A model generated the notes under the pieces. It saw nothing but the letters and a program-made list of their open reading frames with translations, was not told the DNA's origin and ran no database searches. Below are positions 43,234 through 52,636 of a stretch of DNA of 64,000 bases, piece by piece (positions within the stretch are counted from its first letter, which is position 1; the number at the start of each line of letters is the position of its first letter). This DNA is from Phaeobacter gallaeciensis (GTDB lineage: Bacteria; Pseudomonadota; Alphaproteobacteria; Rhodobacterales; Rhodobacteraceae). The stretch is from positions 3,014,001 to 3,078,000 of the forward strand of contig NZ_CP015124.1 of NCBI RefSeq assembly GCF_001678945.1, in the 5' to 3' direction. The position numbers were made by a program, and so were the translations under genes.

Positions 43234-43343
43234 TTGAGCTAAGTTTGCCTCTTATTTTAAGTATCCGCCCAAAACTTGCCACATTTCGCGCGCATACTGC
43301 CTCAATCGCTGGTGGGGGCCAGTAGGTTTTGGGGGCTCGTGTT

Positions 43344-43688
43344 ATGGGCAAGCAACATCAAGAATTCCAGGCGCGTCTGCGGCGCCTTGAAGGCAAGCAC
43401 AACGACATGTCTGCTGGCTATTCCGCCCGGGTGCGCTCGGACGGTCTGATCGTGGTGGCACCGCGCCAGATACGCTCGCGGATCACACCGCGCGCGGTGG
43501 TGTTTTTCCTCTGCGCCTTTTTCCTGTTCAAGGGTTTCCTGATGGCGGCGCTGGGGTTCGCCAGCTACGACGCACGGGTGGCGGACCTGTCCAAAGGGGT
43601 CGCGGTCGAGCGGGTCGGTGCCTTTCTGATGCAAGCCGAGCCGGTGTCCATGCTGATCGGAGAAAAACTCCGCCCCTATCTGCACTGA
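43344..43688 (+). CDS. Small single-pass membrane protein, unknown function
   Basis: A 114-residue protein. The basic N-terminus (MGKQHQEFQARLRRLEGKHN) may be cytoplasmic. One transmembrane helix (AVVFFLCAFFLFKGFLMAAL, about 62-81) is followed by a short periplasmic tail. A TTG start 15 bases upstream is possible but less likely. I have seen this kind of protein only as an uncharacterised alphaproteobacterial family and assign no function. It follows prmA in the same direction. Confidence 0.6.
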   Translation: MGKQHQEFQARLRRLEGKHNDMSAGYSARVRSDGLIVVAPRQIRSRITPRAVVFFLCAFFLFKGFLMAALGFASYDARVADLSKGVAVERVGAFLMQAEPVSMLIGEKLRPYLH

Positions 43689-43765
43689 AGAGCGGTATCG
43701 CGCGTTTTCCCTGCCGCCTGTATCGGTTGCGGCGGCGGGTGCCGACACATTCCTGAATTCAGACG

Positions 43766-43798
43766 AAAAACGCCGCAGACCAGGGTGGTCCGCGGCGT
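43766..43798 (-). terminator. Rho-independent terminator after the DUF1127 gene
   Basis: On the minus strand a 13-base-arm hairpin (ACGCCGCGGACCA / TGGTCTGCGGCGT, one mismatch, three-base loop) is followed by TTTTT. It begins about 50 bases after the DUF1127 stop codon. Confidence 0.85.
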
Positions 43799-43850
43799 CT
43801 TACTGTGCGCCCTGAGGGAAAAAGAGCGTCAGTCAGGTCAAGGGAGGCGA

Positions 43851-44069
43851 TCAGAAGACCGGCTTGCCCTCTGCAATGTCGTCGATGTCGCCGCGGCACA
43901 TGCCGATGTCGGCCAGTTCGCGGTCGCTGAGACCGGACAGCGCCTTGCGGGTTACACGCGCGTCATTCCAGGCCACGACAGAGGCCAGAGTGGTGGTCAG
44001 AAGGCCGCCGATACGGCCAAACAGGCCGACGGAGCCATAGGTGGTGCGGGTGGTGTCGAATGCAGCCAT
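43851..44069 (-). CDS. DUF1127 small protein
   Basis: A 72-residue protein ending in the DUF1127 (YjiS-like) signature: an arginine-rich stretch leading to ALSGLSDRELADIGMCRGDI. Related small proteins in alphaproteobacteria bind RNA or take part in stress and phosphate or carbon responses. The N-terminal half (GLFGRIGGLLTTTLASVVAW) may be an amphipathic helix. GAGGA and AAGGA precede the start. It is transcribed alone and ends at a strong terminator. Confidence 0.88.
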   Translation of the reverse strand: MAAFDTTRTTYGSVGLFGRIGGLLTTTLASVVAWNDARVTRKALSGLSDRELADIGMCRGDIDDIAEGKPVF

Positions 44070-44160
44070 ATCCTTGTCCTCTTGGGTATGTGTTACTGTG
44101 ATGCGCCGTGTGACGTTAATCGGCAGGTAGAGGCGAAATCCGTCGGCAGCAAGGTCGATT

Positions 44161-44189
44161 TTTGCATGGCCCCATGCAAATTTTGCATG
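44161..44189. repeat. Clustered TTTGCATG repeats (two direct, one inverted)
   Basis: TTTGCATG (44161-44168), CATGCAAA (44173-44180) and TTTGCATG (44182-44189) form two overlapping perfect palindromes with four-base and one-base spacers. This looks like a multi-site operator or a cruciform-forming sequence. The TTTGCANGG core also occurs in the tandem repeats before priA. Confidence 0.6.
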
Positions 44190-44353
44190 GCTTTTGGCCT
44201 TGTAAATAAGGGCTCTCCTCCGTTTTGCAGTGTTTATGCCAGCGGATGTCGCAGCCCGACATCGAGAGGGCGTTTTCGAACCCGAATTTACCGATTTGCG
44301 CCGTCTCCGGTGTTCGCGCCCCTGGGCGGCCCAAGGCGAAAGCGTTTGGATAT

Positions 44354-44368
44354 GTTCGCCTTTTGTGC
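44354..44368 (+). promoter_or_regulatory. LexA-like SOS box before ruvC
   Basis: GTTC-GCCTTTT-GTGC matches the alphaproteobacterial LexA box GTTC-N7-GTTC except at one base. It lies about 50 bases before the ruvC start. ruv genes are commonly in LexA regulons, which supports the reading, but one mismatch in eight fixed bases leaves doubt. Confidence 0.4.
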
Positions 44369-44418
44369 TAGTGGATCTTCAAAACAATTCGAACCAATGA
44401 GCAGGGACCGGTCACAGC

Positions 44419-44916
44419 ATGCGGATTTTGGGAATCGACCCGGGGCTGCGGACCCTCGGTTGGGGCGTTATCGAATCGCAGGGCACGCGCCTGTCGCATG
44501 TGGCGAACGGGCTGTGCCAGTCAGATGGGGATGATCTGGGAGAGCGGCTCTTGTCGCTCCACAATCAGGTCAGCGAGGTGATCGCGGCCTACCGTCCAGA
44601 TCAGGCGGCCATCGAACAGACCTTCGTGAACAAGGACGGTGCAGGGACGCTGAAACTGGGGCAGGCGCGCGGCGTTGCGCTGTTGACCCTGGCCAAGGCC
44701 GGTCTGCCGGTGGGGGAATATGCGCCCAACCGGGTGAAGAAGACGGTGGTTGGCGTCGGACATGCGGACAAGGGGCAGATCCTGCATATGGTCAAACTGC
44801 AACTGCCCGGCTGCGCGCCCAAGGGCGCGGATGCCGCAGATGCGCTGGCGATTGCCATCTGTCATGCCTATTACGGGGGTACGCAGCAGCGGGTCCTGAA
44901 GGAGGTGCGGGCATGA
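44419..44916 (+). CDS. ruvC: Holliday-junction resolvase RuvC
   Basis: A 165-residue RNase H-fold endonuclease that cuts Holliday junctions. The four acidic catalytic residues are in [15 protein letters not shown] (Asp7), AIEQTFVN (Glu) and the C-terminal [12 protein letters not shown] (two Asp). It is the first gene of ruvC-ruvA-ruvB. Its stop overlaps the ruvA start by four bases, indicating coupled translation. Confidence 0.96.
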   Translation: MRILGIDPGLRTLGWGVIESQGTRLSHVANGLCQSDGDDLGERLLSLHNQVSEVIAAYRPDQAAIEQTFVNKDGAGTLKLGQARGVALLTLAKAGLPVGEYAPNRVKKTVVGVGHADKGQILHMVKLQLPGCAPKGADAADALAIAICHAYYGGTQQRVLKEVRA

Positions 44917-45605
44917 TCGGAAAACTCACCGGACGGTTGGAGTACCGCGCCCAGGACCACGTGCTGATCGACGTGCGCGGCGTTGGCTATATTGTCTATT
45001 GCTCGGATCGGACCATGGCGGCGCTGCCCGGTGTCGGAGAGGCGGTGGCGCTTTATACCGAACTTCTGGTGCGCGAGGACCTGATGCAGCTGTTCGGGTT
45101 TACTTCGCTGGTGGAAAAGGAATGGCATCGGCTGCTGACCTCGGTGCAGGGGGTCGGGGCGAAGGTCTCGCTGGCCATCCTCAGCGCGCTGGGGCCAGAT
45201 GGGGTTAGCCGCGCCATTGCGCTTGGCGACTGGGCAGCGGTCAAGGCGGCCAAGGGGGTCGGTCCCAAGACCGCGCAGCGCATCGTGCTCGATCTGAAGG
45301 ACAAGGCGCCCGGCGTGATGGCCATGGGCGGGACCGTCACCGAGGCAATGGACGGGCCTGAGCTGGACGCGGTGGTGGAAACGGGCGAACCCGCACCCGC
45401 GGCAAAACCCGCGCGCAAGAAACAGCAGAAACAGCCCAGCGGAGCTGCTGCGGCCTCGGCCGGGGCGCTGTCGGCGCTGGGGAACCTTGGCTATGGCCCG
45501 TCGGATGCCGCCGCTGCCGTGGCCGAGGCCGCAGCAGCAGAGCCGGAAGCCGGAGAGGCGGAGCTGATCCGCGCCGCGCTGCGCCTGCTGGCGCCCAAAG
45601 GGTGA
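44913..45605 (+). CDS. ruvA: Holliday-junction branch-migration protein RuvA
   Basis: A 230-residue DNA-binding subunit that tetramerises on the junction and recruits RuvB. The N-terminal OB fold ([20 protein letters not shown]) is followed by two helix-hairpin-helix motifs ([19 protein letters not shown] and [18 protein letters not shown]). A lysine/alanine-rich linker and the C-terminal RuvB-binding domain come next ([16 protein letters not shown]). It is slightly longer than E. coli RuvA because of the linker. Confidence 0.96.
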   Translation: MIGKLTGRLEYRAQDHVLIDVRGVGYIVYCSDRTMAALPGVGEAVALYTELLVREDLMQLFGFTSLVEKEWHRLLTSVQGVGAKVSLAILSALGPDGVSRAIALGDWAAVKAAKGVGPKTAQRIVLDLKDKAPGVMAMGGTVTEAMDGPELDAVVETGEPAPAAKPARKKQQKQPSGAAAASAGALSALGNLGYGPSDAAAAVAEAAAAEPEAGEAELIRAALRLLAPKG

Positions 45606-45742
45606 ACGAAGAATGGCAGTGAAGCACAAAGCGCAGTGCCCGGCCACGGGTGGAAACGAAGTGCCCGCCCGGGGGGGCGGCCGGGCACTGTCCGGCCTGT
45701 CGACCGGACGGGAGCGTGCGAATGATAGCCTGCGAGGCCGAA

Positions 45743-46774
45743 ATGATTGACGCCGATCCCACTCTGCGCCCCGATCCATTGCCCGAAGACGGTGCAGGCG
45801 ATGGCGACCGTGCCCTGCGCCCGCAGGGGCTGGGCGAGTTTATCGGTCAGGCCGAAGCGCGTGCCAACCTGCGCGTCTTTATCGAAAGCGCCCGCCGCCG
45901 CGGCGAGGCGATGGACCATACGCTGTTTCACGGGCCTCCCGGCCTTGGTAAGACAACGCTGGCGCAGATCGTGGCGCGCGAGCTGGGCGTCAACTTCCGC
46001 ATGACCTCTGGCCCGGTGCTGGCCAAGGCAGGCGATCTGGCCGCGATCCTTACCAATCTGGAGGCGCGGGACGTCCTGTTCATTGACGAGATCCACCGGT
46101 TGAACCCGGCGGTCGAAGAGGTGCTTTACCCGGCGATGGAGGATTTCGAGCTGGATCTCGTCATTGGTGAAGGCCCGGCGGCCCGCACCGTGCGGATCGA
46201 ATTGCAGTCCTTTACTCTGGTTGGGGCCACCACCCGGATGGGCCTGCTAACCACGCCACTCAGGGACCGGTTCGGCATTCCCACGCGGCTGCAGTTTTAT
46301 ACCGTGGAAGAGCTGCACGAGATCGTCACCCGCAACGCCCGCAAGCTGGGCGCCCCGGCGGATGAGGCCGGCGCGCGGGAGATCGCGCGGCGCGCCCGCG
46401 GCACCCCCAGGATCGCCGGGCGGCTCTTGCGCCGCGTGGTGGACTTTGCGGTGGTCGAGGGCGATGGCACCATCACCCGGGAGCTGGCCGATGGCGCGCT
46501 GACCCGGCTTGGTGTCGATAATCTGGGCCTAGATGGCGCCGATCGCCGTTATTTGCGGTTGATCGCCGAGAATTATTCGGGCGGCCCGGTGGGGATCGAA
46601 ACCCTGTCGGCGGCGCTGAGCGAAAGCCGCGATGCGCTGGAAGAGGTGATCGAGCCCTTCCTGTTGCAGCAGGGGCTGATCCAGCGCACGCCGCGTGGCC
46701 GGATGCTGGCGCAGAAGGCCTGGACGCATCTGGGGATTGCACCGCCGAAATCGCAAAGCGATCTGTTTTCCTGA
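45743..46774 (+). CDS. ruvB: Holliday-junction branch-migration ATPase RuvB
   Basis: A 343-residue AAA+ motor. Walker A is [12 protein letters not shown], Walker B is [12 protein letters not shown], sensor 1 lies in [10 protein letters not shown] and the arginine finger region in [10 protein letters not shown]. The C-terminal winged helix ends in [20 protein letters not shown]. Two ATGs are plausible. The chosen one ([17 protein letters not shown]) has GAGG at good spacing and matches the usual alphaproteobacterial N-terminus; the other is 21 bases upstream. A 137-base gap separates it from ruvA. Confidence 0.95.
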   Translation: MIDADPTLRPDPLPEDGAGDGDRALRPQGLGEFIGQAEARANLRVFIESARRRGEAMDHTLFHGPPGLGKTTLAQIVARELGVNFRMTSGPVLAKAGDLAAILTNLEARDVLFIDEIHRLNPAVEEVLYPAMEDFELDLVIGEGPAARTVRIELQSFTLVGATTRMGLLTTPLRDRFGIPTRLQFYTVEELHEIVTRNARKLGAPADEAGAREIARRARGTPRIAGRLLRRVVDFAVVEGDGTITRELADGALTRLGVDNLGLDGADRRYLRLIAENYSGGPVGIETLSAALSESRDALEEVIEPFLLQQGLIQRTPRGRMLAQKAWTHLGIAPPKSQSDLFS

Positions 46775-46783
46775 AGGGGCGGG

Positions 46784-46928
46784 GCGCCGCTGCCGCGGCG
46801 CAATAACTTGCTGAGAGGTTCCTGAAGGACAGATCTGTCCCTCAGGAACCTTTTCTATTGTGTGTTCCCCTTTTCCGCCTCAAGGGTGAACCACGCGTGC
46901 CGCGTGGCCGCTGGCGCGGCCCTTGACC
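46784..46928. repeat. Three-hairpin dispersed intergenic repeat, copy 3
   Basis: H1 is GCGCCGC-tgcc-GCGGCGC (46784-46801). H2 is a 34-base near-perfect palindrome (17-base arms, one mismatch) centred on CAGATCTG (46817-46850). H3 has arms TCAAGGG (46880-46886) and CCCTTGA (46920-46926) enclosing CCACGCG-tgc-CGCGTGG. ATTGTG again separates H2 and H3. H2 is followed by TTTTC and could also end ruvB transcripts. Confidence 0.78.
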
Positions 46929-47023
46929 CGAAAAAGGGGGCTAGGCGGCCCCCTTGCCGTTCTGGGGTGTTGCGGGCATAGACGGAAAAGAAACGAAACG
47001 GGAAAACCGACGGAGCCGCCAGT

Positions 47024-47683
47024 ATGACATTGGACCTGACACCGGAGCAGATCGAAGCGCTGTTTTCCCGTCCCGGCGGTGGCTATGCCTTTGCGCGCTG
47101 GGGGCGCCCCATTGCGCCCATCGTCTTTGGCGTCGAAGAGGAAACACTGAAGACCGTCAAGGGCGCGCTCGAAGCCGTGGTGACGCTGGCAGGGCACCAG
47201 ATGGCCGAGACCGATCCCGAGCTGGGCGCCAATCTGATGTTCTTTTTCTTCCGTGAGTGGGATGAGCTTCTGGAAGTGCCGGATCTGGGCCGCCTGATCC
47301 CGGATCTGGATCCGCTGGTGGCGCGGCTCAAGGCGGCGGATGCCAGCCAGTATCGCGCCTTCCGGTTCGACGATCAGGGTGCCATCCAGGCCGGGTTCGT
47401 CTTCCTGCGGATGCAGGGCGAACTGGCGCGGATGCCTGCGGAAACCCTGGCGTTGACGCAGGCGGTGCAGGTGATGCTGATGTGGGGCGAGGGCGCCTTT
47501 GCCGACAGGTCTCCGCTGGCGGTGCTGCCGGAAACCGGCGCGACCATCCTGCGCCCCGAGATCGCCGGGGTGATCGCCGCCGCCTATGACCGGATGATGC
47601 CGGTGGCTGCGGATGATGCCTCGCACGCGCTGCGTCTGTTTGCGCGTCTTCAGGCGCCGCCGCCGGACACACCTGTGCAATAG
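47024..47683 (+). CDS. Conserved hypothetical protein (Rhodobacteraceae type)
   Basis: A 219-residue soluble protein without signal peptide or membrane segments. It begins MTLDLTPEQIEALFSRPGG and contains blocks such as YAFARWGRPIAPIVFGVEEE, ETDPELGANLMFFFFREWDE and ILRPEIAGVIAAAYD. The composition suggests a mixed alpha/beta fold. It lies between the repeat following ruvB and thpR, all in the same direction. I associate it with an uncharacterised family found beside tol-pal genes in related bacteria, but give no function. Confidence 0.75.
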   Translation: MTLDLTPEQIEALFSRPGGGYAFARWGRPIAPIVFGVEEETLKTVKGALEAVVTLAGHQMAETDPELGANLMFFFFREWDELLEVPDLGRLIPDLDPLVARLKAADASQYRAFRFDDQGAIQAGFVFLRMQGELARMPAETLALTQAVQVMLMWGEGAFADRSPLAVLPETGATILRPEIAGVIAAAYDRMMPVAADDASHALRLFARLQAPPPDTPVQ

Positions 47684-47701
47684 AGAGGGGAGGTCAGCGC
47701 C

Positions 47702-48259
47702 ATGCGGTCCTTCGTCGGGCTGTCACTGCCAGAGGAGGCCATTCTGGCGCTGGAGACCCTGCAAGAGGAGATCCCGGTGGGGCGCGTGGTGCCTGGGGGC
47801 AATCTGCATCTGACGCTGGCCTTTCTGGACGATCAGCCCGATTTCGCACTGCAGCTGCTGCATGAAGAGCTGACGCGGATTGCGGCGGTGCCCTTGAGGT
47901 TGCGGATCACTGGGCTGGATCTGTTTGGCGGTCGTATGCCGCGTATCCTTTTTGCTGCGGTGGCGCCGGATCCCGGCCTGTCCCGGTTGCGCGATCAGGT
48001 GCGGCGGGCAGCAGAGCGGGCGGAGATCGACCTGCCGCGCGAAAGATTCCGTCCGCATATCACCCTTGCCCGGTTTCCCCGCCTGATGCCGGAGCACAGG
48101 GCGCAGCGCCTTGGCGCCTTCCTGCAGGCGCAGGGGGATTTCTCGCTGCCAGAGATGCAGATCGACCGGATGGCGCTGTTCCGCTCGACCCTGACGCCGG
48201 ATGGTGCGCGCTATGAGGTGCTGGCGGACTACCCCTTGGAAGATCCCGCACCGTCATAA
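47702..48259 (+). CDS. thpR: RNA 2',3'-cyclic phosphodiesterase (ThpR/LigT family)
   Basis: A 185-residue member of the 2H phosphoesterase superfamily. The two HxTx catalytic motifs are NLHLTLAFLD and FRPHITLARF. Family enzymes hydrolyse 2',3'-cyclic phosphates to 2'-phosphates and can join tRNA halves in vitro. AGAGGGGAGG before the ATG is a strong ribosome-binding site. It lies upstream of ybgC in the same direction. Confidence 0.9.
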   Translation: MRSFVGLSLPEEAILALETLQEEIPVGRVVPGGNLHLTLAFLDDQPDFALQLLHEELTRIAAVPLRLRITGLDLFGGRMPRILFAAVAPDPGLSRLRDQVRRAAERAEIDLPRERFRPHITLARFPRLMPEHRAQRLGAFLQAQGDFSLPEMQIDRMALFRSTLTPDGARYEVLADYPLEDPAPS

Positions 48260-48326
48260 AGGCCTGGGGCTTGCTGGCCTGAGGGGGGCGCCCTAGGGTG
48301 CGGGCAAGAGCGAGAAAGGGCAGATC

Positions 48327-48713
48327 ATGACGCATGAATTCCCGTTACAGGTCTACTATGAAGACACCGACATGGGCGGGATCGTCTATCACGCCAACTA
48401 CCTGCGCTATATCGAGCGGGCGCGCAGCGACTGGGTGCGCAAGCTTGGCAATGACCAGAATGCCATGCGCGATGCTGGCATTATCTGGGTGGTGCAGCGG
48501 ATCGAAGCCGATTACCTGGCGCCTGCCAAGTTCGAGGATGAGCTGATGGTGGAAACCGAGGTGGAAAAACTGACCGGGGCGCGGCTTACGATGCGGCAGC
48601 TGGTGCGGCGCGGCGACACGCCCCTGTTCAAGGCGGCGGTCACGGCGGTCTGTGTCACCGCGGCGGATGGACGTCCCACACGCCTGCCGGCAGAGATTCG
48701 CGCATTGCTCTAG
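48327..48713 (+). CDS. ybgC: Tol-Pal system-associated acyl-CoA thioesterase YbgC
   Basis: A 128-residue hotdog thioesterase. The catalytic aspartate lies in YYEDTDMGGIVYHANYLRY, the YbgC hallmark. It is the conserved first gene of the tol-pal cluster, with tolQ about 100 bases downstream. In other proteobacteria YbgC binds acyl-carrier protein and phospholipid-synthesis enzymes and hydrolyses short acyl-CoAs. Its role in envelope maintenance is not settled. Confidence 0.93.
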   Translation: MTHEFPLQVYYEDTDMGGIVYHANYLRYIERARSDWVRKLGNDQNAMRDAGIIWVVQRIEADYLAPAKFEDELMVETEVEKLTGARLTMRQLVRRGDTPLFKAAVTAVCVTAADGRPTRLPAEIRALL

Positions 48714-48820
48714 GCTGGGGCCTCTGTCACGCCTGTTTCATTGGCTTTTCCGTGTGAACTGCGCTAGCGTTGCCTCAATCAAGGCCGCAGGCAGATGGCC
48801 GGAAACGATAGAGCAGGCAA

Positions 48821-49516
48821 ATGGAAGCAGAAACTCTGGCGCTGGCGCAGGAGATTGATTTCTCTATGTGGGGCCTATTCGCGCGGGCCACGATCACCGT
48901 GAAACTGGTGATGCTGATGCTGATCGCCGCCTCGGTATGGTCCTGGGGCATCATCATCCAGAAAATCATCAATTATCGCAAGGCACGGGCCGAAGCGGCG
49001 GATTTTGAAGCCGCCTTTTGGTCGGGTGAGCCTCTGGACGGGCTGTTCGATCAGCTGGGGCCGGATCCGGCCGGGCCATCGGGGCGGATCTTTGCCGCTG
49101 GCATGGCGGAATGGCGCCGCAGTCACCGTAGCGATGGCGGGCTGATCCCCGGCGCGCAGGCGCGCATTGACCGGTCGATGGATGTGGCCATCGCCAAGGA
49201 GGCAGAAACCCTGCAAAGCGGGTTGCCAGTGCTGGCCACCGTCGGTTCTACGGCGCCCTTTATCGGTCTTTTCGGCACCGTCTGGGGCATCATGACTGCC
49301 TTTATCGAAATCGCCGAACAGCAGAACACCAACCTTGCCGTTGTCGCGCCGGGTATTGCCGAGGCGCTGATGGCAACGGGCCTTGGCCTTCTGGCCGCCA
49401 TCCCGGCGGTGATCTTCTACAACAAGCTGAGCGCGGACAGTGACCGGATCCTTGGCGGCTATGAAGCCTTTGCCGATGAATTCGCTACCATTCTCAGCCG
49501 TCAGCTGGATTCCTGA
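48821..49516 (+). CDS. tolQ: Tol-Pal system proton channel protein TolQ
   Basis: A 231-residue inner-membrane protein with three transmembrane helices (ATITVKLVMLMLIAASVWSW, and two later ones around LATVGSTAPFIGLFGTVWGI and LMATGLGLLAAIPAVIFYNK). These match the TolQ/ExbB family. With TolR it forms the ion channel that energises TolA during cell-envelope constriction. It is followed after three bases by tolR. Confidence 0.95.
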   Translation: MEAETLALAQEIDFSMWGLFARATITVKLVMLMLIAASVWSWGIIIQKIINYRKARAEAADFEAAFWSGEPLDGLFDQLGPDPAGPSGRIFAAGMAEWRRSHRSDGGLIPGAQARIDRSMDVAIAKEAETLQSGLPVLATVGSTAPFIGLFGTVWGIMTAFIEIAEQQNTNLAVVAPGIAEALMATGLGLLAAIPAVIFYNKLSADSDRILGGYEAFADEFATILSRQLDS

Positions 49517-49519
49517 GCC

Positions 49520-50038
49520 ATGGGCGCCGCTGTTCAACAGTCGTCTTCGGGATCGGGCGGGCGCCGCCGGGGCCGCCGTCGCGGCCGGGTGCAGCCGATG
49601 GCCGAAATCAACGTCACGCCCTTTGTCGATGTGATGCTGGTGCTCTTGATCATCTTCATGGTGGCCGCGCCGCTGATGACGGTGGGTGTGCCGGTGGACC
49701 TGCCGAAGACCGCCGCGGGCGCCTTGCCTGGCGATGAGGAAGAGCCGCTGACCGTCACCATGACCGCAGGCGGCGATATCCAGATCCAGACCACCTCGGT
49801 GGCGCGGGATGACCTAGTGGTGAAACTGCGCGCCATTGCGGCCGAGCGCAGCTCTGACCGGGTCTATCTGCGCGCCGATGGGGCGATTGCCTATAGCGAT
49901 GTCATGCAGATCATGGGCGCGCTCAATGCGGGCGGCTTTTCCAACGTGGGTCTGGTGACCGACGTGGGCGGTCCGGCGCTGGATGGTGCACCTGCGGGTG
50001 CGGCAGATGGCGGGTCGGGCAGCGGCCCGGATCAATAG
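49520..50038 (+). CDS. tolR: Tol-Pal system protein TolR
   Basis: A 172-residue ExbD/TolR-family protein. The single transmembrane helix carries the essential aspartate in INVTPFVDVMLVLLIIFMV. The periplasmic domain includes PVDLPKTAAG and RADGAIAYSDVMQIMGAL. The cytoplasmic N-terminus is unusually rich in Gly, Ser and Arg (GGRRRGRRRGR), and the C-terminus is a Gly/Ser/Ala-rich tail. tolA follows after 15 bases. Confidence 0.94.
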   Translation: MGAAVQQSSSGSGGRRRGRRRGRVQPMAEINVTPFVDVMLVLLIIFMVAAPLMTVGVPVDLPKTAAGALPGDEEEPLTVTMTAGGDIQIQTTSVARDDLVVKLRAIAAERSSDRVYLRADGAIAYSDVMQIMGALNAGGFSNVGLVTDVGGPALDGAPAGAADGGSGSGPDQ

Positions 50039-50053
50039 GCGGGGGCACGACGC

Positions 50054-51199
50054 GTGCAGACCGGAACCAAGATCTCTCTTGCGGGGCATGGGCTGCTGCT
50101 GAGCTGGGTCGCCTTTGGCGCCTGGTTCCCGTCCGAGCCTTTGCCGTTCGAGGTGCAGGAGGTCTCTCTGATTAGCGCCGAGGAATTCGAGCGTCTCAGC
50201 CAGGTCCGGCAGGCGCCGCAGGTGGCGCCCGATGCCAGCACGCTGCAGCCGCCGGAAGAGAGCGCCGCGCCTGAGGTGTCCCTGCCGCCACAACAGCGAC
50301 CAGAGCCGGAGCCCCCCACACCCGAGCCTCTGTCCCCGCCAATCCCCGATCCGGTGGTGGCAGAAACGCCCGAACAGCCCCCGGAACCTGCTGAGCCAGA
50401 GGTGCCGGACACGGCGCCCGGCGTGCCCGAGCCGCCAGAGACAACGGCGCTGGTGGCGCCGCAGCCCGAGGTACAGCAGCAGCGCCCGGTGGACCGGGTC
50501 GCCCCGGTGCCGGTGGCCCCGCCCGAGCCGGACACGGCAGTGGATGAGATCGAACAGCCCGAAGTCGCCCCCGACGTTGGCGCCGAGACAGAGCAGGAAG
50601 TCCAGGAGGCCACCGCCCCCGAGGCCGCCAGCGACCGTATCGTGACCGAAGAGAACGAAAGCGACGAGCAGACCGTGACCGCGCCCGAGCAGTCCCTGCG
50701 GCCCCGTGGGCGCCCGATACGCCGCGCGGCGGCGCCGGAGCCGGAGCCCGAAGCGGCGCCGACGCCGGTTGAGACCGAAGACACCCAGCCGCAGGTGGAC
50801 CCTTCTGCTGTGGAGGATGCGCTTGCCGCTGCGCTGTCCGGCGGCGCGGATGTTGAGGCGCCGGAACCCTCTGGCCCGCCGCTGACCTCGGGCGAAAAAG
50901 ACGCCCTGCGGGTCGCGGTGTCGCAGTGCTGGAATGTCGGCTCGCTATCGACCGAGGCGCTGAAGACCACCGTGGTCGTGGGTGTCTCCCTCGCGCAGGA
51001 TGGCAAACCCGACAGCGGCTCGATCCGGATGCTGTCCAGCACCGGCGGCTCGGCAACGGCGGCAAAACAGGCATATGAGGCCGCCCGGCGGGCAATTATC
51101 CGCTGCGGTTCACGAGGATTTCAACTTCCCCCTGAAAAATATGCGCAATGGCGTGATATTGAGATGACATTCAATCCCGAAAGGATGCGGATCAAATGA
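50054..51199 (+). CDS. tolA: Cell-envelope protein TolA
   Basis: A 381-residue protein linking the TolQR motor to Pal. An N-terminal membrane helix (about 6-25) precedes a long Pro/Glu/Ala-rich periplasmic stalk (about 50-265), in place of the Lys/Ala-rich helix of E. coli TolA. A C-terminal domain with [17 protein letters not shown] and [20 protein letters not shown] contains the two conserved cysteines. GTG is the only suitable start. The stop overlaps the tolB start by four bases. Confidence 0.92.
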   Translation: MQTGTKISLAGHGLLLSWVAFGAWFPSEPLPFEVQEVSLISAEEFERLSQVRQAPQVAPDASTLQPPEESAAPEVSLPPQQRPEPEPPTPEPLSPPIPDPVVAETPEQPPEPAEPEVPDTAPGVPEPPETTALVAPQPEVQQQRPVDRVAPVPVAPPEPDTAVDEIEQPEVAPDVGAETEQEVQEATAPEAASDRIVTEENESDEQTVTAPEQSLRPRGRPIRRAAAPEPEPEAAPTPVETEDTQPQVDPSAVEDALAAALSGGADVEAPEPSGPPLTSGEKDALRVAVSQCWNVGSLSTEALKTTVVVGVSLAQDGKPDSGSIRMLSSTGGSATAAKQAYEAARRAIIRCGSRGFQLPPEKYAQWRDIEMTFNPERMRIK

Positions 51200-52536
51200 A
51201 GACCTATCTGGCACGCCTGGCTCTGATTGGCCTGACATTCTGCGGCGCCGTTCTGGCGCTGAACGGGTCTGCCTTGGCGCAAAACGGGCCGTTGCGGATC
51301 GAGATCGATCAGGGCGTGATCGAGCCCTTGCCTTATGCGGTGCCCGATTTCATTCCAGACGACCCGGCAGCGCGCGATTACGCGGCGCAGATCGCCCGGG
51401 TGGTGGCTGCGGATCTGAGCGGCACTGGCCTGTTCCGCGAGGTTCCGGCCTCGGCGCATATTTCCAAGGTAGCCGCCTTTGACGACGCTGTGAAATTTGC
51501 TGATTGGAAGGCCGTCAATGCGCAGGCGCTGATCACCGGCGCAGTCAGCGTCAAGGGCAAGCGTCTGACCGTGCGCTTCCGCGCCTATGATGTCTTTTCC
51601 GAAGGGGAGCTTGGCGGCGGGTTGCAGTTTTCCGGCACCACCGATGGCTGGCGGCGCATGGCGCACAAGGTGGCCGATGCCGTCTACAGCCGGATCACGG
51701 GCGAAGGGGGCTACTTCGACAGCCGGGTGGTATTTGTGTCTGAGACCGGCCCCAAGAACGACCGCCGCAAACGGCTGGCGATCATGGATTATGACGGCGC
51801 CAACGTGCAGTATCTGACCAACAGCGATGCCATCGTGCTGGCGCCGCGGTTTTCGCCTACCGGCGACCGGGTGCTTTATACCAGTTACGAGACCGGCTTT
51901 CCGCAGATCCACGTGCTGGACGTGGGTAAGGTGCAGCGCCGCATCCTGTCGGCGGACGATGGCATCATGAGCTTTGCTCCCCGTTTCGCCCCCGATGGGC
52001 GCACTGTGGTCTATTCACAGGCCCAAGGCGGCAATACCGACATTTACACGATGGATATCGCCAGCGGAAAACGCACCCGCCTGACCAACGCACCGTCGAT
52101 CGAAACGGCGCCTTCCTATTCGCCGGATGGCAGCCAGATCGTGTTTGAAAGCGACCGCTCTGGCGCGCCGCAGCTCTACGTGATGCCCGCAGCGGGCGGC
52201 GCGGCGCGGCGGATCAGTTTTGGCACCGGGCGCTATGGCACCCCGGTCTGGTCGCCACGGGGCGATCTCATCGCCTTTACCAAGCAAAGCAAAGGCCGTT
52301 TCCATATCGGCGTCATGCGCACCGATGGCAGCGAGGAGCGCCTGCTGACGGCGTCCTTCCTGGATGAGGGGCCGACCTGGTCGCCCAATGGCCGGGTGAT
52401 CATGTTCACCCGCGAAACCCAGGGGGCGAGCGGCCGGGCGCTGCTCTATTCGGTGGATATCACCGGGCGCAACCTGAAGCCGGTCCGCACCCCCGACGGG
52501 GCATCGGATCCGGCCTGGTCGCCGCTGCAGAACTGA
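51196..52536 (+). CDS. tolB: Periplasmic beta-propeller protein TolB
   Basis: A 446-residue exported protein. The signal peptide ends near GSALAQ. The N-terminal domain ([19 protein letters not shown]) is followed by five or six WD40-like blades of the type [27 protein letters not shown] and [15 protein letters not shown]. TolB binds Pal and is released in the energised state. It overlaps tolA by four bases, and pal follows after 100 bases containing a small GACCGT/ACGGTC hairpin. Confidence 0.95.
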   Translation: MKTYLARLALIGLTFCGAVLALNGSALAQNGPLRIEIDQGVIEPLPYAVPDFIPDDPAARDYAAQIARVVAADLSGTGLFREVPASAHISKVAAFDDAVKFADWKAVNAQALITGAVSVKGKRLTVRFRAYDVFSEGELGGGLQFSGTTDGWRRMAHKVADAVYSRITGEGGYFDSRVVFVSETGPKNDRRKRLAIMDYDGANVQYLTNSDAIVLAPRFSPTGDRVLYTSYETGFPQIHVLDVGKVQRRILSADDGIMSFAPRFAPDGRTVVYSQAQGGNTDIYTMDIASGKRTRLTNAPSIETAPSYSPDGSQIVFESDRSGAPQLYVMPAAGGAARRISFGTGRYGTPVWSPRGDLIAFTKQSKGRFHIGVMRTDGSEERLLTASFLDEGPTWSPNGRVIMFTRETQGASGRALLYSVDITGRNLKPVRTPDGASDPAWSPLQN

Positions 52537-52636
52537 GGCCCGGACCGTAAAACGACGGTCATAGGGGTAAATACCGGCATGGCTGCCTGATCCGACATGT
52601 GGTAGGCTGCCAGCAAGAAACGTAAAGGGGTAGGGA

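Larger units (their letters stand above)
44070..44418. other. Regulatory gap between DUF1127 gene and ruvCAB
   Basis: These 349 bases hold no gene. They contain three copies of TTTGCATG (two direct, one inverted) at 44161-44189 and, nearer ruvC, a LexA-like GTTC-N7-GTGC at 44354-44368. Promoters for both divergent units must lie here. No convincing -35/-10 pair stood out. Confidence 0.5.

Noticed and set aside
50226-50850. Pro/Glu-rich repetitive DNA as a candidate repeat element
   Set aside because: It is the coding sequence of the TolA periplasmic stalk, where low complexity is expected.
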